NCBI GenBank assembly: GCA_002189035.1
Contig: NEEC01000004.1
Span: forward strand, 1,054,001-1,118,000
Reading direction: 5' to 3'
Length of the DNA: 64,000 nucleotides
From: Utricularia gibba
Taxonomy: Eukaryota > Streptophyta > Magnoliopsida > Lamiales > Lentibulariaceae
The notes under the pieces were generated by a model that was not told the origin of the DNA, did no database searches, and saw only the letters and a list, made by a program, of their open reading frames with translations. How positions within the stretch are numbered: position 1 is the first letter of the stretch; every line of letters begins with the position of its first letter. This document shows positions 1 through 11,952 of this stretch, piece by piece. The translations under genes were made by a program, and so were the position numbers.

Positions 1-2499
1 TCCAGTGTATGTTACAACAAGTGGTTTGTTTGCTACTCTGCATAGCTTGCTTAGCTGAAATCCAGAAAGCAGAGATGAGAACGATGAAATTGGAGCCATG
101 GTGCATAGCAGACATGAGATACCTGTTTTAGTGCATCATCGCACCTTCCAGCACTGCAAAGGCAACGAGCAAGGTCATAGTATATACCGGCATTGCCAAC
201 TATTCCTCTTCTCTCCATTTCATCAACAGCTGTTATCGCCTCATTGATTTTGCCCTCCTTCCAGAGGGTATTCACCAGAACTACAGACAGCAAGGAAGGC
301 TGTTTGGGTTGGATAGTAAACACACTGCATTAGGGGAAAGGTTTAAAAGAGATACTACCTCTGTAGATCAAAGCATTTGGTACGTATGATTTCTGAACTT
401 TCTTGAAAAAATCATGTACTAGGTTGTACTTCTCACATGCCAACATCACCTGTTCCAACAAGTATGAGATGGCAAGAACAGAAATGTGGCAAAGGCTGAA
501 CTGCAGAAAAGATTGATTACCTCCATAACTAGCCCATATGTTGCACAAGAAGGTTGTTGCCCCTTTTCACGAAGCTGCTGCAGAACCCAGAAAGCTCCTT
601 CCCAGTTTTTGCGTTGAACACAAGCATTTAGGACCTAGAAATACAGGCAGAAATTGGAAACCTGAAGGAAATGAATGAATAAAAGCATGGCTTCACAGTG
701 CAGCAGTTTGATTATAAATTTAGTCAGTATCCATGGACCGGAATTTCACCATATAAATAATGCTAATGTTCCATATATGTCACAACAAACTGCGTAGGGG
801 GTCATTTCCCACATACAAGGTAGAAAGCATGCAAGTGATACTTACAGCATTGTAAACGGTAATATCTGGTTCCAGACGTGGATCCCATTTGTCCAGAAAA
901 GGAGTACTGAACTTCTTTTTAGGAGGAGCTCTCATGGTGTCGATCACATCAAAGAGCTCCTTGATATGCCCAGCTTGACCAAGAGTAACCGCAATACAAT
1001 GATAAGCTACAATATCAGGATAGGAAGGCATTTGTTCCTGCACATTTATAAAAAGAAAACCAAATAATTCAGTTTACGGACCCATTATGTACTTATGCAC
1101 GATCATGGAGTATGAATCATCACCAGCATGGCGTGAAAAAGATTGAGAGACTCTACAGGCCTCTTGGCCTTCCCAAGAGCACTCAATGCAGCAGTGTATA
1201 CATATCTGAAGATATGAAGAAATTAAGGATGGTAAGATGCTAGCTATGAATAGAAAACACACAAGTTTTTGCTGATATTAGGATAAAAAATCTGTGAGAC
1301 ATAACAAGCTGCATGCATTTTCATGATGCATTGATGAATAGTCAGACTGGACAGGTAGGACAGAATTTAGGATTGATGTGAAAAATCTACAAAAATAACC
1401 TTAGTTTGTGGGATTTGAAGCGTTCATGAGACCGCATCCAATCAATTACTTGAAGTACCCGCCTCCAGTTTCCAAGCATTCCTAATGCCTGAACAAGCCT
1501 CATTATTGAATAATCTGTATACTTTATTTGAGCACTTCGCATCATTTTTGAGAACTGCCACTCTGGTATGTCGATGTCAGCACCGTTGAGACTGCAAAAG
1601 GAAGCAAATTTCTTTGATCTACTGAACAACAAGGCATAACTCTTGAAATGGTAAATTATCATATCCTTCATAGTAGAATCAGAATTATATTCATTACACA
1701 CAAATCAACTCATACAAAAAAGAAAAATCAGTGAAGCACCCAAAGGCCTAGAAAAACAGAAACTAAAGTGTATTCCATCAATAAGGGGACCATGTATTAC
1801 TCACCACCTAGCAAGTTTCTGAATTCTGTCCTCCTTATCAGCCTTGGTGACTCTCTTCTTTTCAACAGATCCATCTTCAGACTCCAATGATCTAAAGGCA
1901 GCTCTTTCAAACATCGCATCATCATCTCTCTTCCCATCAAACCTCTTAATTACACCATTACGCTTCTTCTTAACCTCCTCTGTTGCAGTATCGTGATCAA
2001 AAGAGTCCTCATTTGGTATTACCCGGCGCTTCACATAACCTTCCTTGGATACAATTTTTGAAACAGAAGTCTCATTATTGCGCTCATTCGACATTTCTCT
2101 GCGCTTCACTGACCTGTCCTTGGATGCAGTTTTGGTACCAGAAGTCTCCCCTTGGACAACGTCCACTTTTCCCCTTGTTTTTGAACGGACATCAACAGTA
2201 CCCCCAAATTTATCCCTGTCCGTCTTCACAGATTCCAAAGCCTTCAAATACTCAGCAAACGACGGCTTGAATTCGAACTCTTTACTAACAACATTGCCAC
2301 CCTTATCATCCAAGGAGCTTCGCACAGCAAGCTTTATCCTTGACGGAATAAAATCAACTTTCTTTGGCAATACAGACGACCCAAAACGGAAAAAAGGACT
2401 TTGAGGACAGTCTCTCGGCCTCAGAGCTTCGACGGTGGCTTCAGACATACAGAAATTACCCGCCATTTTCCAACCCAACAAAACCTGATCACACCGCAC
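1..2499 (-). CDS. Chloroplast-type pentatricopeptide repeat (PPR) protein, EMB2279/DG1-like, 3' end outside window
   Basis: PPR proteins bind organellar RNA in a sequence-specific way. Eight coding exons can be joined in frame: 1805-2499, 1400-1591, 1124-1205, 846-1037, 521-634, 359-449, 123-280 and 1-54; the gene continues off the left edge. The first exon codes for about 230 residues that are charged and low in complexity, with a serine-rich N-terminus that fits a plastid transit peptide. Later exons hold PPR helices, including the motifs DIPEWQFSKMM, NWRRVLQVIDWM, VAYHCIAVTLGQAGHIKELF and YYDLARCLCSAGRC. These match what I remember of Arabidopsis At1g30610 (EMB2279) and its relative DG1, both plastid proteins needed for early development. 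The start could be the Met at 2499 or the in-frame Met 11 codons later. The gene is divergent from DWF1 across about 1.2 kb. The family is clear; the exact orthologue is inferred. Confidence 0.9.
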
Positions 2500-3712
2500 A
2501 GAGCACTCTTAATACATGACCCAAAGCATCCATAAATACAAAGAAGATCTTTCCCACACCGTTCCCAGTTTGCGATTCAAGTGAGTGTGGTGATTCTTCA
2601 TAGCTCCCAGATAAGAAAGGCGAAAATCCATGAATTTCAAGACAAAAATCAATCAACTGGGCATGCAATAAGTGCCGGCCCAAAAATATCATATTGGGCC
2701 TTCATTGACTAAAGCCCACATAAAAACTTGGAGTCAAAACAAAAAACTATACACCTCACGTATTGACGCGCTCCGCTTTGGAAAACGTGGTGGGACCCAC
2801 GCCGCAAGAAAAATATCCGACAGCTTACCCAATATTGGGCCCCGCAATTTTTATAGCCCGGCCCATCTTTCCAATTGGACCACCAGATCGAATTGTGCTC
2901 CATTGGCACGGCAATTAATCCTACTAAAAAAGAAAGAGAATTATCCCCCATCCTCGTAATTAGCACTAATTTCCATAATTAGAAACGTTCTTAACCCAAA
3001 GGGTTGTGGAATTACGATAATGCCCTTCCGTCTCGATCCCCTTGAAATAAATTTGTTGCTCCGGTTTCCAACACCGCCACCACCTCATTCTTCACTGCAG
3101 TCCCTGCGGCTCACTCTCTGAAGGGTTGGTGTTGCACTCTCTGACGCTCACTGTCAAATTGTTCCCCTTTTTGGGTCCTCTGATCTGTACATTTTTTGAG
3201 CAGCTGTTGCTATTTTGCTTGGCTTTGCATGGTGTATTTCAAGCAATGCTGGGTTTTTTGTTGTGTCAAGGGAATCGTATTGTTGATTTAGTTTCAGCTT
3301 CGGTTGAATTTGCTGTGAGACGGTTGTAGATCTAATAAGTTTAAGGCGTTATCGATCTTTTTAATTGACTTGGGTTGGGAATGTTGGTCTATTCGTTTGG
3401 TTTGAGCTGGTTTTTCCTGCATGCGGAAGGAGTTTCAAGTGATGATATAGTTAAAGCTATCTTCATAGCTGGTTCCTTTGGAATTTCAGATCTGGGGAGA
3501 ATGGGGTTACTGAATCGATTTTTATCCTAGCTACCATATTGGGTATTCAGTAAATGTTTAGTTTTTATTGGTGTTCACATTTATGATGTTGTTGCGTGTC
3601 TTTCTCATATGAGAGTGAATCTAGTTTTAGATTCTGTCTTTGTTGTTAAGGGATGATGCTTACTGGGTAAAACACTGTGTCATTGTCTTTGTAGGTCTCT
3701 TGCATTTTCAGA
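2500..3712. promoter_or_regulatory. Divergent promoter between PPR gene and DWF1, with DWF1 leader
   Basis: No ORF here resembles a known protein. The stretch 2670-2880 holds several TGGGCC/GGCCCA (site II type) motifs, at about 2677, 2694, 2838 and 2860, which are common in promoters of plant housekeeping and organelle-protein genes. The DWF1 leader probably starts near 3060-3130 and has an intron ending just before the start codon (acceptors tttgtag and ttttcag at about 3690-3711). The transcription start sites are inferred, not seen. Confidence 0.45.
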
Positions 3713-5561
3713 ATGTCAGATCTTGAGGCCCCGCTTCGCCCCAAGAGAAAGAAGACTTTCGTGGACTACTTTGTTCAGTTCAGATGGATAATTGTCATCT
3801 TTGTCGTTCTTCCCATCTCCTTCACTCTGTACTTCCTCATTTATCTTGGTGACATACGGTCTGATCGCAAGTCATTCAAGCAGCGCCAGAAAGAACACGA
3901 TGAGAATGTCCAGAAGGTTGTCAAGCGCTTAAAGGAGCGGAACCCAAGCAAGGATGGCTTGGTCTGCACAGCTCGCAAGCCATGGATTGCGGTTGGAATG
4001 CGTAATGTGGATTACAAGCGTGCCAGACACTTCGAGGTTGACCTTGCTGCCTTTAGGAACGTTCTTGATATTGATAAGGAGAAGATGATTGCGAGAGTCG
4101 AGCCTTTGGTATGTATGAGTCAGATTTCCAGGGTCACTGTCCCAATGAACCTATCTCTTGCTGTTGTTGCTGAGCTTGATGATCTTACTGTTGGTGGTTT
4201 GATCAACGGCTATGGCATTGAAGGAAGCTCTCACATTTATGGACTCTTCGCTGACACCGTTGTGGCTTATGAAATTGTCTTGGCAGATGGGAGTTTGGTT
4301 AGAGCTACAAAGGATAACGAATACTCTGACCTTTTCTATGCTATCCCCTGGTCTCAGGGGACACTGGGACTCCTTGTGGCTGCTGAGATTAAGCTTATTC
4401 CTGTAAAGGAATATATGAAACTGACATACAAACCTGTAGTTGGCAACTTGAAGGAGCTTGCTCAAGGTTATATGGATTCCTTTGCACCACGAGATTTGGA
4501 TCAGGACAATCCTTCCAAAGTTCCAGATTTTGTTGAGACGATGGTTTATTCTCCCACGGAAGCTGTGTGCATGACAGGGAGATACGCATCTAAAGAAGAA
4601 GCCAAAAAGAAGGGTAATAAGATAAATGAGGTTGGTTGGTGGTTCAAACCATGGTTTTACCAGCATGCGCAGACGGCATTGAAGAAAGGGGAGTTTGTGG
4701 AATATATTCCAACCAGAGAATACTACCACAGGCACACTAGATGCCTGTACTGGGAAGGCAAACTTATCCTTCCATTTGCTGATCAATTCTGGTTCAGGTT
4801 TCTTCTTGGTTGGATGATGCCCCAAAGGTTTCTTTACTCAAAGCCACACAAGGTGAGGCCATCAGGAATTATTACCATGAAATGCATGTCATTCAGGATA
4901 TGCTCGTTCCACTGTACAAGGTTGGTGATGCGCTCGAATGGGTCCACAGAGAGATGGAGGTTTGTCTCGGTTTTTTTCTCCGACAATGGTCTTTTATTCT
5001 TTCTGCAGATACTGACAGCTGAGTTTTTGACAGATCTACCCCATCTGGCTCTGCCCACACAGGCTATACAAACTCCCTGTTAAAACGATGGTTTACCCTG
5101 AACCAGGATTCGATCAAAATCTACACCAGGGTGACACTACCTACGCTCAAATGTACACAGATATTGGAGTCTACTATGCTCCAGGACCTGTCCTGCGGGG
5201 CGAGGTCTTCGATGGAGCAGAGGCAGTCCGCAGAATGGAGCAATGGCTGATAGAAAACCATGGCTTCCAACCACAGTACGCTGTGTCCGAGCTCTCAGAG
5301 AAGAGCTTCTGGAGAATGTTTGATGCTGATCTGTATGAGCACTGCAGACGCAAGTACGGAGCTGTTGGTACATTCATGAGCGTCTACTACAAATCAAAGA
5401 AAGGTAGGAAGACTGAAAAAGAGGTTCAGGAAGCAGAGCAGGAGACTCTGGAGACCCGGATGCCGATATCAACTAGACAGCATTCAGATGCTTCCCTTCA
5501 AGTTATGCATTGGCTTCTGCTTCTGCAAGTGCAATGTGATGTGTTTGTTTCCCCATTTTAG
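3713..5561 (+). CDS. DWF1: Delta24-sterol reductase DWARF1/DIMINUTO (frame broken twice)
   Basis: DWF1 converts 24-methylenecholesterol to campesterol in brassinosteroid biosynthesis; it is an FAD-dependent ER membrane enzyme. The N-terminus MSDLEAPLRPKRKK leads into one membrane helix (about residues 25-45) and then a FAD-binding PCMH-type domain with the family motif VGGLINGYGIEGSSH. Exon 1 is 3713-4959 and exon 2 starts at 5034 (IYPIWLCPHRLYKLP). The frame is lost at the CCCC run 4820-4823: after GWMMP the family sequence PKVSLLKATQGEAIR continues in another frame, as if one C were missing. A second missing base near 5455-5457 (CCC) would explain the unusual tail; restoring it would place a stop at 5474-5476 instead of 5559-5561. 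Both breaks look like homopolymer errors. Possible poly(A) signal AATAAA at 5646. Identity is very secure; whether it is functional depends on the breaks. Confidence 0.95.
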
Positions 5562-5824
5562 CGACTTCCATTCCATGAGGTGAACTCAGTTTGTGCTGTC
5601 TTCGTTTCTAATACTGGGCTTCATTTCCTTTCTTGTAGAAGCATTAATAAACTCTTTGTTTTAAATTGTTTTTAAGAACAATTGGGGTGTATTTTGTATT
5701 TTCAGAATAATTTGGGGCTGACAATTAATTTGAAGAACTACTTGTACGCATTATGGAAATGAATCATTAATTACAATAAGGACCCCGCCCTCAAAAACCA
5801 GATAACGTTCATTTCTCAGTTGGT

Positions 5825-8800
5825 ATGTTCGATCTTTGGAATGTCTTCTCTGGTCCTAAATTTTCCGATCACTTTTCAAGGTATCGGTTACGCCGCCGTT
5901 GCTCACTGTCGTCATTCTCGGGGAGTAATCTTCACGCGTTTGTCTACAAGCCATTGCAAGTGGTGGATAGAGGAGCGTCAGCATCTGGCGACGGCGGACA
6001 TCCTTCGATAGTTCTGGATAGTCTTCGGGTACTTCAATGGGATGAAGTCTGCGACTGCGTCGCTTCTTTTGCTGGAAGTTCACTCGGAAAGAAAGCGACT
6101 CAGGTTTTTTTTTTCACGGCTGGGACGTATTTTTGGGGTGGATATACTTATGTTGGAAGGAGTTGCTTGGGTGCTTTAATGGTGGTTCTTAAAAGTTCTA
6201 GATTAAGCAACGGTTTTATACAGATCGAGCTGGATTACGACACTAATGCACGATTCGGTTTGCTGAATCGTTTTTTTGCACTATTGCTTTTTCTCCTTTG
6301 AATTTTCATTTGTGTTGTGCCTAGGAGCTTCTGCGGAATTTGGATGGATCCTATGAAGAAAGTATGAAGCTTCTGAAGGAGACAAATGCAGCGGTGGAGA
6401 TGCATAATTATGGTGCAATGATGGACTTTATTGGCATCGATGTTGCTCACGTATGGTGATACATGTTCGTGATTATTCTCGCGTTTTAATGCCTTCGGTT
6501 TATAAGATTGTGCATATGTATGCAAACAAAGAAAAAATCTTTCGAGTTCCTTTTGAAGTAGCGGAGACTGATAGATGGTTCGTAAACTCGATGCTACCTT
6601 TCTGGCTGAAGGTGGAAACTTCCATAAAATGTGCACGTGGGGGATCTCCTGTGGGTGGAGTTGAAGCAATTGCACTTCGAGACCTTTTAAAGTTTGCAGA
6701 ATCGCTACAGTTTAATGTAAATGCTGCAGTAAAGGAGGATTATGATTGGTTTATGAGATTTATGCCCCTTTCAGAAATGGTATTGTGCTTGTATTAATAA
6801 ACTATACTCGTATTTGTGCCAATGGTTTGTGTACTGCCGTTCTAATTGTTGAATTACATGTGATTGCAGATTTTGGAATTAAGAATAACTCACCATTTAA
6901 TCAAGTTCATCGAGCAGCTTGTAGATGAGGATGGTTCAGTGAAGGACTCTGCGGTTCGTATGAGTTTGTCATTTCATTATGCTTTCAGTATACTCAATTC
7001 CATGTGATATTGTTGCCTTTCTTTTTAATCCGTCCATGTTTTCCTTTAGAGTTCAAGTTTGAGGCTAGCTCGTAATCAAGTGCGCTTATTTGAGAGGAAG
7101 GTAAAAGTTATATGATATGAATTAATGTTTGCTAGGGTTTTTTTTTTGTTTGAATAATCTTGGCGAACTTCATTGCTTTGATGCTGCTTTTTAGCTGTAT
7201 GAGATGATGGAAGCTATGATAAGGAACAAAACAGATGGAGACGCACTGGTAAGTTATTGCTATTTATATGTACCACCTCCATAACATTTTTATGTAATTT
7301 ACAAGATGCGCCAACTGGGCGTTCTTTTTTCCAGGAAGTATTTAGTATCGATGGAAGATGGTGCATTAAGTCAGCTGCTGATGGTCGGACCAAATTTGAG
7401 GGACTATTACTGGCAAGGTGTTCGTGTTCTTTATTGTTTTGCCACATCCCACAAGATTCTGTGTCATAATCATTTTTCATCAGCGAATATTATGTATTTT
7501 GGTATTGATTGAGTTGCACTACATATGATCACTATTTTTCTATGCTTTTGTGTAACACTCTTCCAGTTCCCGTGAAGGGACTGCCGTAGAACCACTACCA
7601 GCTGTTCCACTTAATGATGAGCTGGGACGTGCAAGGGAATCTGTGAGAAAAGCAGAGGAGGAAGTGCTCTTAAGGATAACTAAGAAGGTGTCTGGAGTTT
7701 CATTAAGCTGTAACCTTATTCTGTTGCCATTTTTCAAAGTATTCAGATTTATTTTTGTGAAAATATTGCAGATGCAAATGGAACTTGATGATATTGAGAA
7801 TGTTATGGTTACGATGATCCGGATAGACGCGGTAAGCTAACATTAACTCCATATATATAGTGCATTGTATTAGTTTTTCAATTTTGACATTGGTATGCAT
7901 AATGGCTGAATGTGAAACCTTGAAATTTTGAGCAATTACCTGGCTGTTTGTGTCAATTATTTTTAGTTTCTTGAGTGGAAAACAGCTGCTGCAATTTTTT
8001 TTGATAGGTAATCAGTTAAGATGTGAAATCTTTTTGTTATATGGCGATGTTTCTTTGAAGGTTTCATGCATGTTTCTTTCTCTCTTTTCTCTCTTTTTGT
8101 ATGCTTCTTGATTTGCATTACCTAGAAAATTATCAGAAAAAAATTAGTACAATTTCTGAGTTGCACTTCTAGTTTCCACTTGTTTTGGAGCTGGCTACCA
8201 AAATTTAGGGATCTGATACAGATAAATGCTAGAGCACGATATAGTCTTTCTTTCGGGGGTGCATATCCTGACTTGTATTTGCCAGAAGATGAAGATAGCG
8301 CTATAGCTGAAATCCCAACTGAGCAGACACTGAGTCAGAGGAAGTGGAATTTATATTTACCCAAAGCTTATCATCCACTGTTGCTTCATCAGCATCGCCG
8401 TAACTTGCATACCGCAGAAAAAGATTTGAATGATGCTAAAGCGGTGAGTTGCATATGAAGATTTCACCACTTGAATTATTAAATAGTATGTTTTGAATGG
8501 CCACCTGGCTCAGGTTACAAGCTAGAATGATGCTTCATTACTTATAATTATTGTTTCCACAAGAATCCATCATGAGTTATTATTAGCTTGCTAATGGCAT
8601 CAATCTTTTGACTTTTTGGAGTGTAATTCGTGTCTGTTTTTAATCTTTTGGAATTGCTCCTTCATATTAAATCTCATTCATCTTCAGGAGATCAGGAGAA
8701 GAAAGATGGGTGGATCCATAAACAGGAAAGGCGAAGGCAATTTCAATTTATCAGCTTTGGAAAAGCAGGTGACTCCTTGAGTGGAAATCAGCTTATTGAA

Positions 8801-11298
8801 CTTACTGCATCTTTCCAAATCCTATGCATCTGTTCACCATATGCCTCCGTGCTTCAGATTTCTAACTTGAAAAATGCCCCACCAGTCCCCTCCGACATTC
8901 TTATTGGACGTAATACTAAGGTTGTTGTCATTACTGGTCCAAATACTGGTGGCAAAACCATTTGCTTGAAGACAATTGGTTTAGCTGCTATGATGGCAAA
9001 ATCAGGTGACTACAGTTTCTATTTATAGTTTGTGTAAATGAATTTTTGCTTCCCGAGGCTCTAGAGGTAAGGACAGCACATCTCTTCTTATTTTTTCTTT
9101 TTCTGTAATAAGTCAAATATTGTTATATACAGGTCTGTATGTTTTGGCATCTGAATCTGCAAGAATTCCTTGGTTTGATTTTGTACTTGCCGACATTGGT
9201 GATGAGCAATCACTACTGCAATCTTTATCCACATTCTCTGGCCATCTGAAACAAATTAGTGTAAGTTGGTTAGGATAATGGTCTTATACGCATCAACAAT
9301 TGGAGCCATTTGAGAAGATCTACCTCTATTAGTTATTTTTTTTCTAGGGATAAGGGTTTTATTATTTCTACAAGTCTTCCACAACGTGCCCTTGAATGTA
9401 TGCAATCTTCTATTATTTGACCTACATAAAGTTTTAAAGTAGAAGTGGTTTAGAATTATAACTTTCTCATATATCTTGTTGATCACTGCATCGAAGGGTC
9501 TTCTGACCCCGATGTATATGCTCTATTTTTGTTTCCGCAAGTTGGCAACCTTTTTCATCGAGGGGTCATTTTTTTATATTACCAGCTTAAATCTCTCTTG
9601 ATATCTCTGTTTTTTCCAGGATATCAAATCCTTATCTACAAGGCTGTCATTAGTGCTGTTGGATGAAGTATGGAATCTTGAGTTATTATTTACGTATGAT
9701 AAATGATCTATCTACCACTTGAACTAATGAATACAAACACTCAGGTGGGTGCAGGGACGAATCCCCTCGAAGGAGCTGCCTTCGGCATGTCATTGCTGGA
9801 ATCGTTTGCCGATAGTGGTGCATTATTAACAATCTCAACAACACATCACAGTGAATTGAAAGCTCTTAAATGCATGTAAATGATGGAGACAATGACATAT
9901 AGCTTTTTTGCCAGATCCCCCTATGACTAATTTTCTTACCGTTTGACAGCAATTCTGCCTTTGAAAATGCTTGCATGGAGTTCGACGAAATCAATTTGAA
10001 GCCCACTTACAGGATCCTTTGGGGTGTGCCAGGTTGTTTCTCCTTCCCATTTTTTAACTGAGGTTATTTTTTAGCGACTCGGGTCCCAGACAAAAAAAAA
10101 TAAATAAATAAATAAAAGGTTTGGCTCAGTTGAGTCACCTTGTCTTCATAGTTTTAAACAGCTCGTTGTATTGCGTAAAATTGATTATTTGTATAGGACG
10201 TTCAAATGCCATCAATATTGCTGAGAGACTTGGGCTACGTGCTGAGATTTTGGATAATGCACGAGATCTCTATGGGGCAGCCAGTGCAGAGATTAATGAG
10301 GCGAGTCCAAAGCATGATTGATGCCCATGCTACTATATTCTGGATTTGTATTTAGCTTTCCAAAACTTGTGTTATAAGCTCGTTTTTTGTCATTTATCAT
10401 GAACTAGTTCTCTTTAACTCAGTGCAGCTGATAGTGGACATGGAAAGATTCAAGCAGGAGTATCATCACAACATTCAAGAGGCACAACACTACCTGGGGT
10501 TAGAATTAATTTTAGTCATTGATTTTTGCACGAAAGTGATTTCCGTTAACTGATTAAGGCTGCACTACTTCCATTGACTCTTAGGCCAGGTCCCCCCTAC
10601 AGAAACTTGAACTGTCACAAAAAAAAAAAAAATCTTGTTTATCACACACCATGGAACTAAAATCTTCTAGTTTTTGGTTTTAGACTCTCGGAAAAACTTC
10701 ATGCAAGCCTAGTCTCAGCCAATAGCAGAGTTTTGCAACACGCCATGAGGGAGAGAATTAGGATTGCGGAGGAGATTTCCAAGGCTGCAGCAGCAGCTCG
10801 TTCGATCATCCATAAAAAACTGAGAGATGCTCGTTCATTAGCTCGTACCAATCGATCCAAGCAACTTAAAGAAAACAGAGTTCAGGATGATACTTTAGCT
10901 TCAGTTAGTCCTCTAAGAACAGGAGAAACTACTACTTCTTCAGTGGCCACGACTCCAGCTCCTGAAGATGGGTTCCAGAAACTCGCAAGTAAGTGTTTCC
11001 TCAATTCTCCAGTCTCCTCTTTAAGTAAACACAGCCTTGATACAATGTCTTATGATTTTCTGCCTGCACTTGATTGTGAGAAACAATCTATTCGTTGTTG
11101 TTGACTTATCGAATGCTCATTTTTGCACATCCTATATCAGAAAAGAAGCCCCAACTGCCAAGTGTAGGTGACATGGTGAATGTTCCCTCCCTCAGTCTCA
11201 AAGCTAAGGTAATGAAATTGGATCCCTTGAAACAAGAAATGGTAGTCCAAGCTGGCAACATGAAGCTAAATGTGAAAATGGCTGATGTTGTCATATGA
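5825..11298 (+). CDS. MUTS2: MutS2-type ATPase (MutS homologue, plastid-predicted in plants)
   Basis: MutS2 proteins bind branched DNA, or stalled ribosomes in bacteria, and hydrolyse ATP; the plant role is not well settled. Twenty exons join in frame: 5825-6103, 6325-6450, 6612-6779, 6870-6953, 7050-7100, 7195-7248, 7335-7417, 7567-7687, 7772-7831, 8222-8443, 8688-8768, 8858-9005, 9133-9260, 9620-9667, 9745-9875, 9950-10032, 10197-10300, 10428-10498, 10684-10988 and 11141-11298. The ATPase has Walker A GPNTGGKT, Walker B LVLLDE, and the family signatures DIGDEQS and STTHHSELK. An Ala/Arg-rich coiled coil follows. The protein ends at KMADVVI and has no C-terminal Smr nuclease domain, as in the plant form I recall (At1g65070). 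Intron 17 has a GC donor (10301). It starts about 260 bases after DWF1 on the same strand. Confidence 0.93.
10100..10116. repeat. (TAAA)n microsatellite in a MutS2 intron
   Basis: An A-run followed by four AAAT/TAAA units lies in intron 16, between exons ending at 10032 and starting at 10197. An A-run of about 14 bases also sits at 10618-10632 in intron 18. Confidence 0.8.
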
Positions 11299-11952
11299 CA
11301 TCGAGACTAGTCTCCCATTAGACAAATCATAAATATGATTTCTTTGCAATAGTATGCGTTTTGCACTCATTCACAATTGTTTGTTTTCTTACTGTTCACC
11401 AAAATTTTCACATTACACCCACAATTCCTTAGGAACCATAAGAAATCGATCTGTGAGCCTCAACCACTGGAGCATCTTACTACACCTAGGAGCTAATTTT
11501 CAGATGGTGAAACCAGTTTCCGAGGGCGCTTTTTCACAAATAATAAGCCGTTAAGAACCAGAAAAAATTCAGGTATTGAATAGAGAGGTTCACAACAAGA
11601 CCAATCTACAATCTCTAAGATCACAACAAAACTTCCACAAAATGTAGCAAAGGAAGGAAATCAAGAGAAGCAGGAGCAAAGCAGCTGCTTCTGTCAATGG
11701 CATCTGCAAATGAAAAACTCCAATGACGTAGAATGGTAATAAATTGGTTGCAAGCTGCACTGTGCTTGTCTTTATACCTTTACAATGAAACAGAGCAGGG
11801 GCGTGGCCGACCTCAGGCTGTCTGTCCCCTCCATCGGGTGCTTATTAGATGATTCAGTTCAGGTCTCCATTTATGTTGTATCACGGTATGCATAGACCCC
11901 CAGACAGCTAGCTTCAGGGATATGATAAATCGACAGCTCGCTCCAATTTCTC
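11299..11952. other. Convergent 3' region between MutS2 and U-box gene
   Basis: This stretch holds the 3' UTRs of two genes that point at each other. I see no coding sequence and no clear terminator beyond A/T-rich tracts. Confidence 0.5.

Noticed and set aside
4151-4825. 224-codon antisense ORF in DWF1
   Set aside because: It is a shadow of the DWF1 exon with no recognisable protein.
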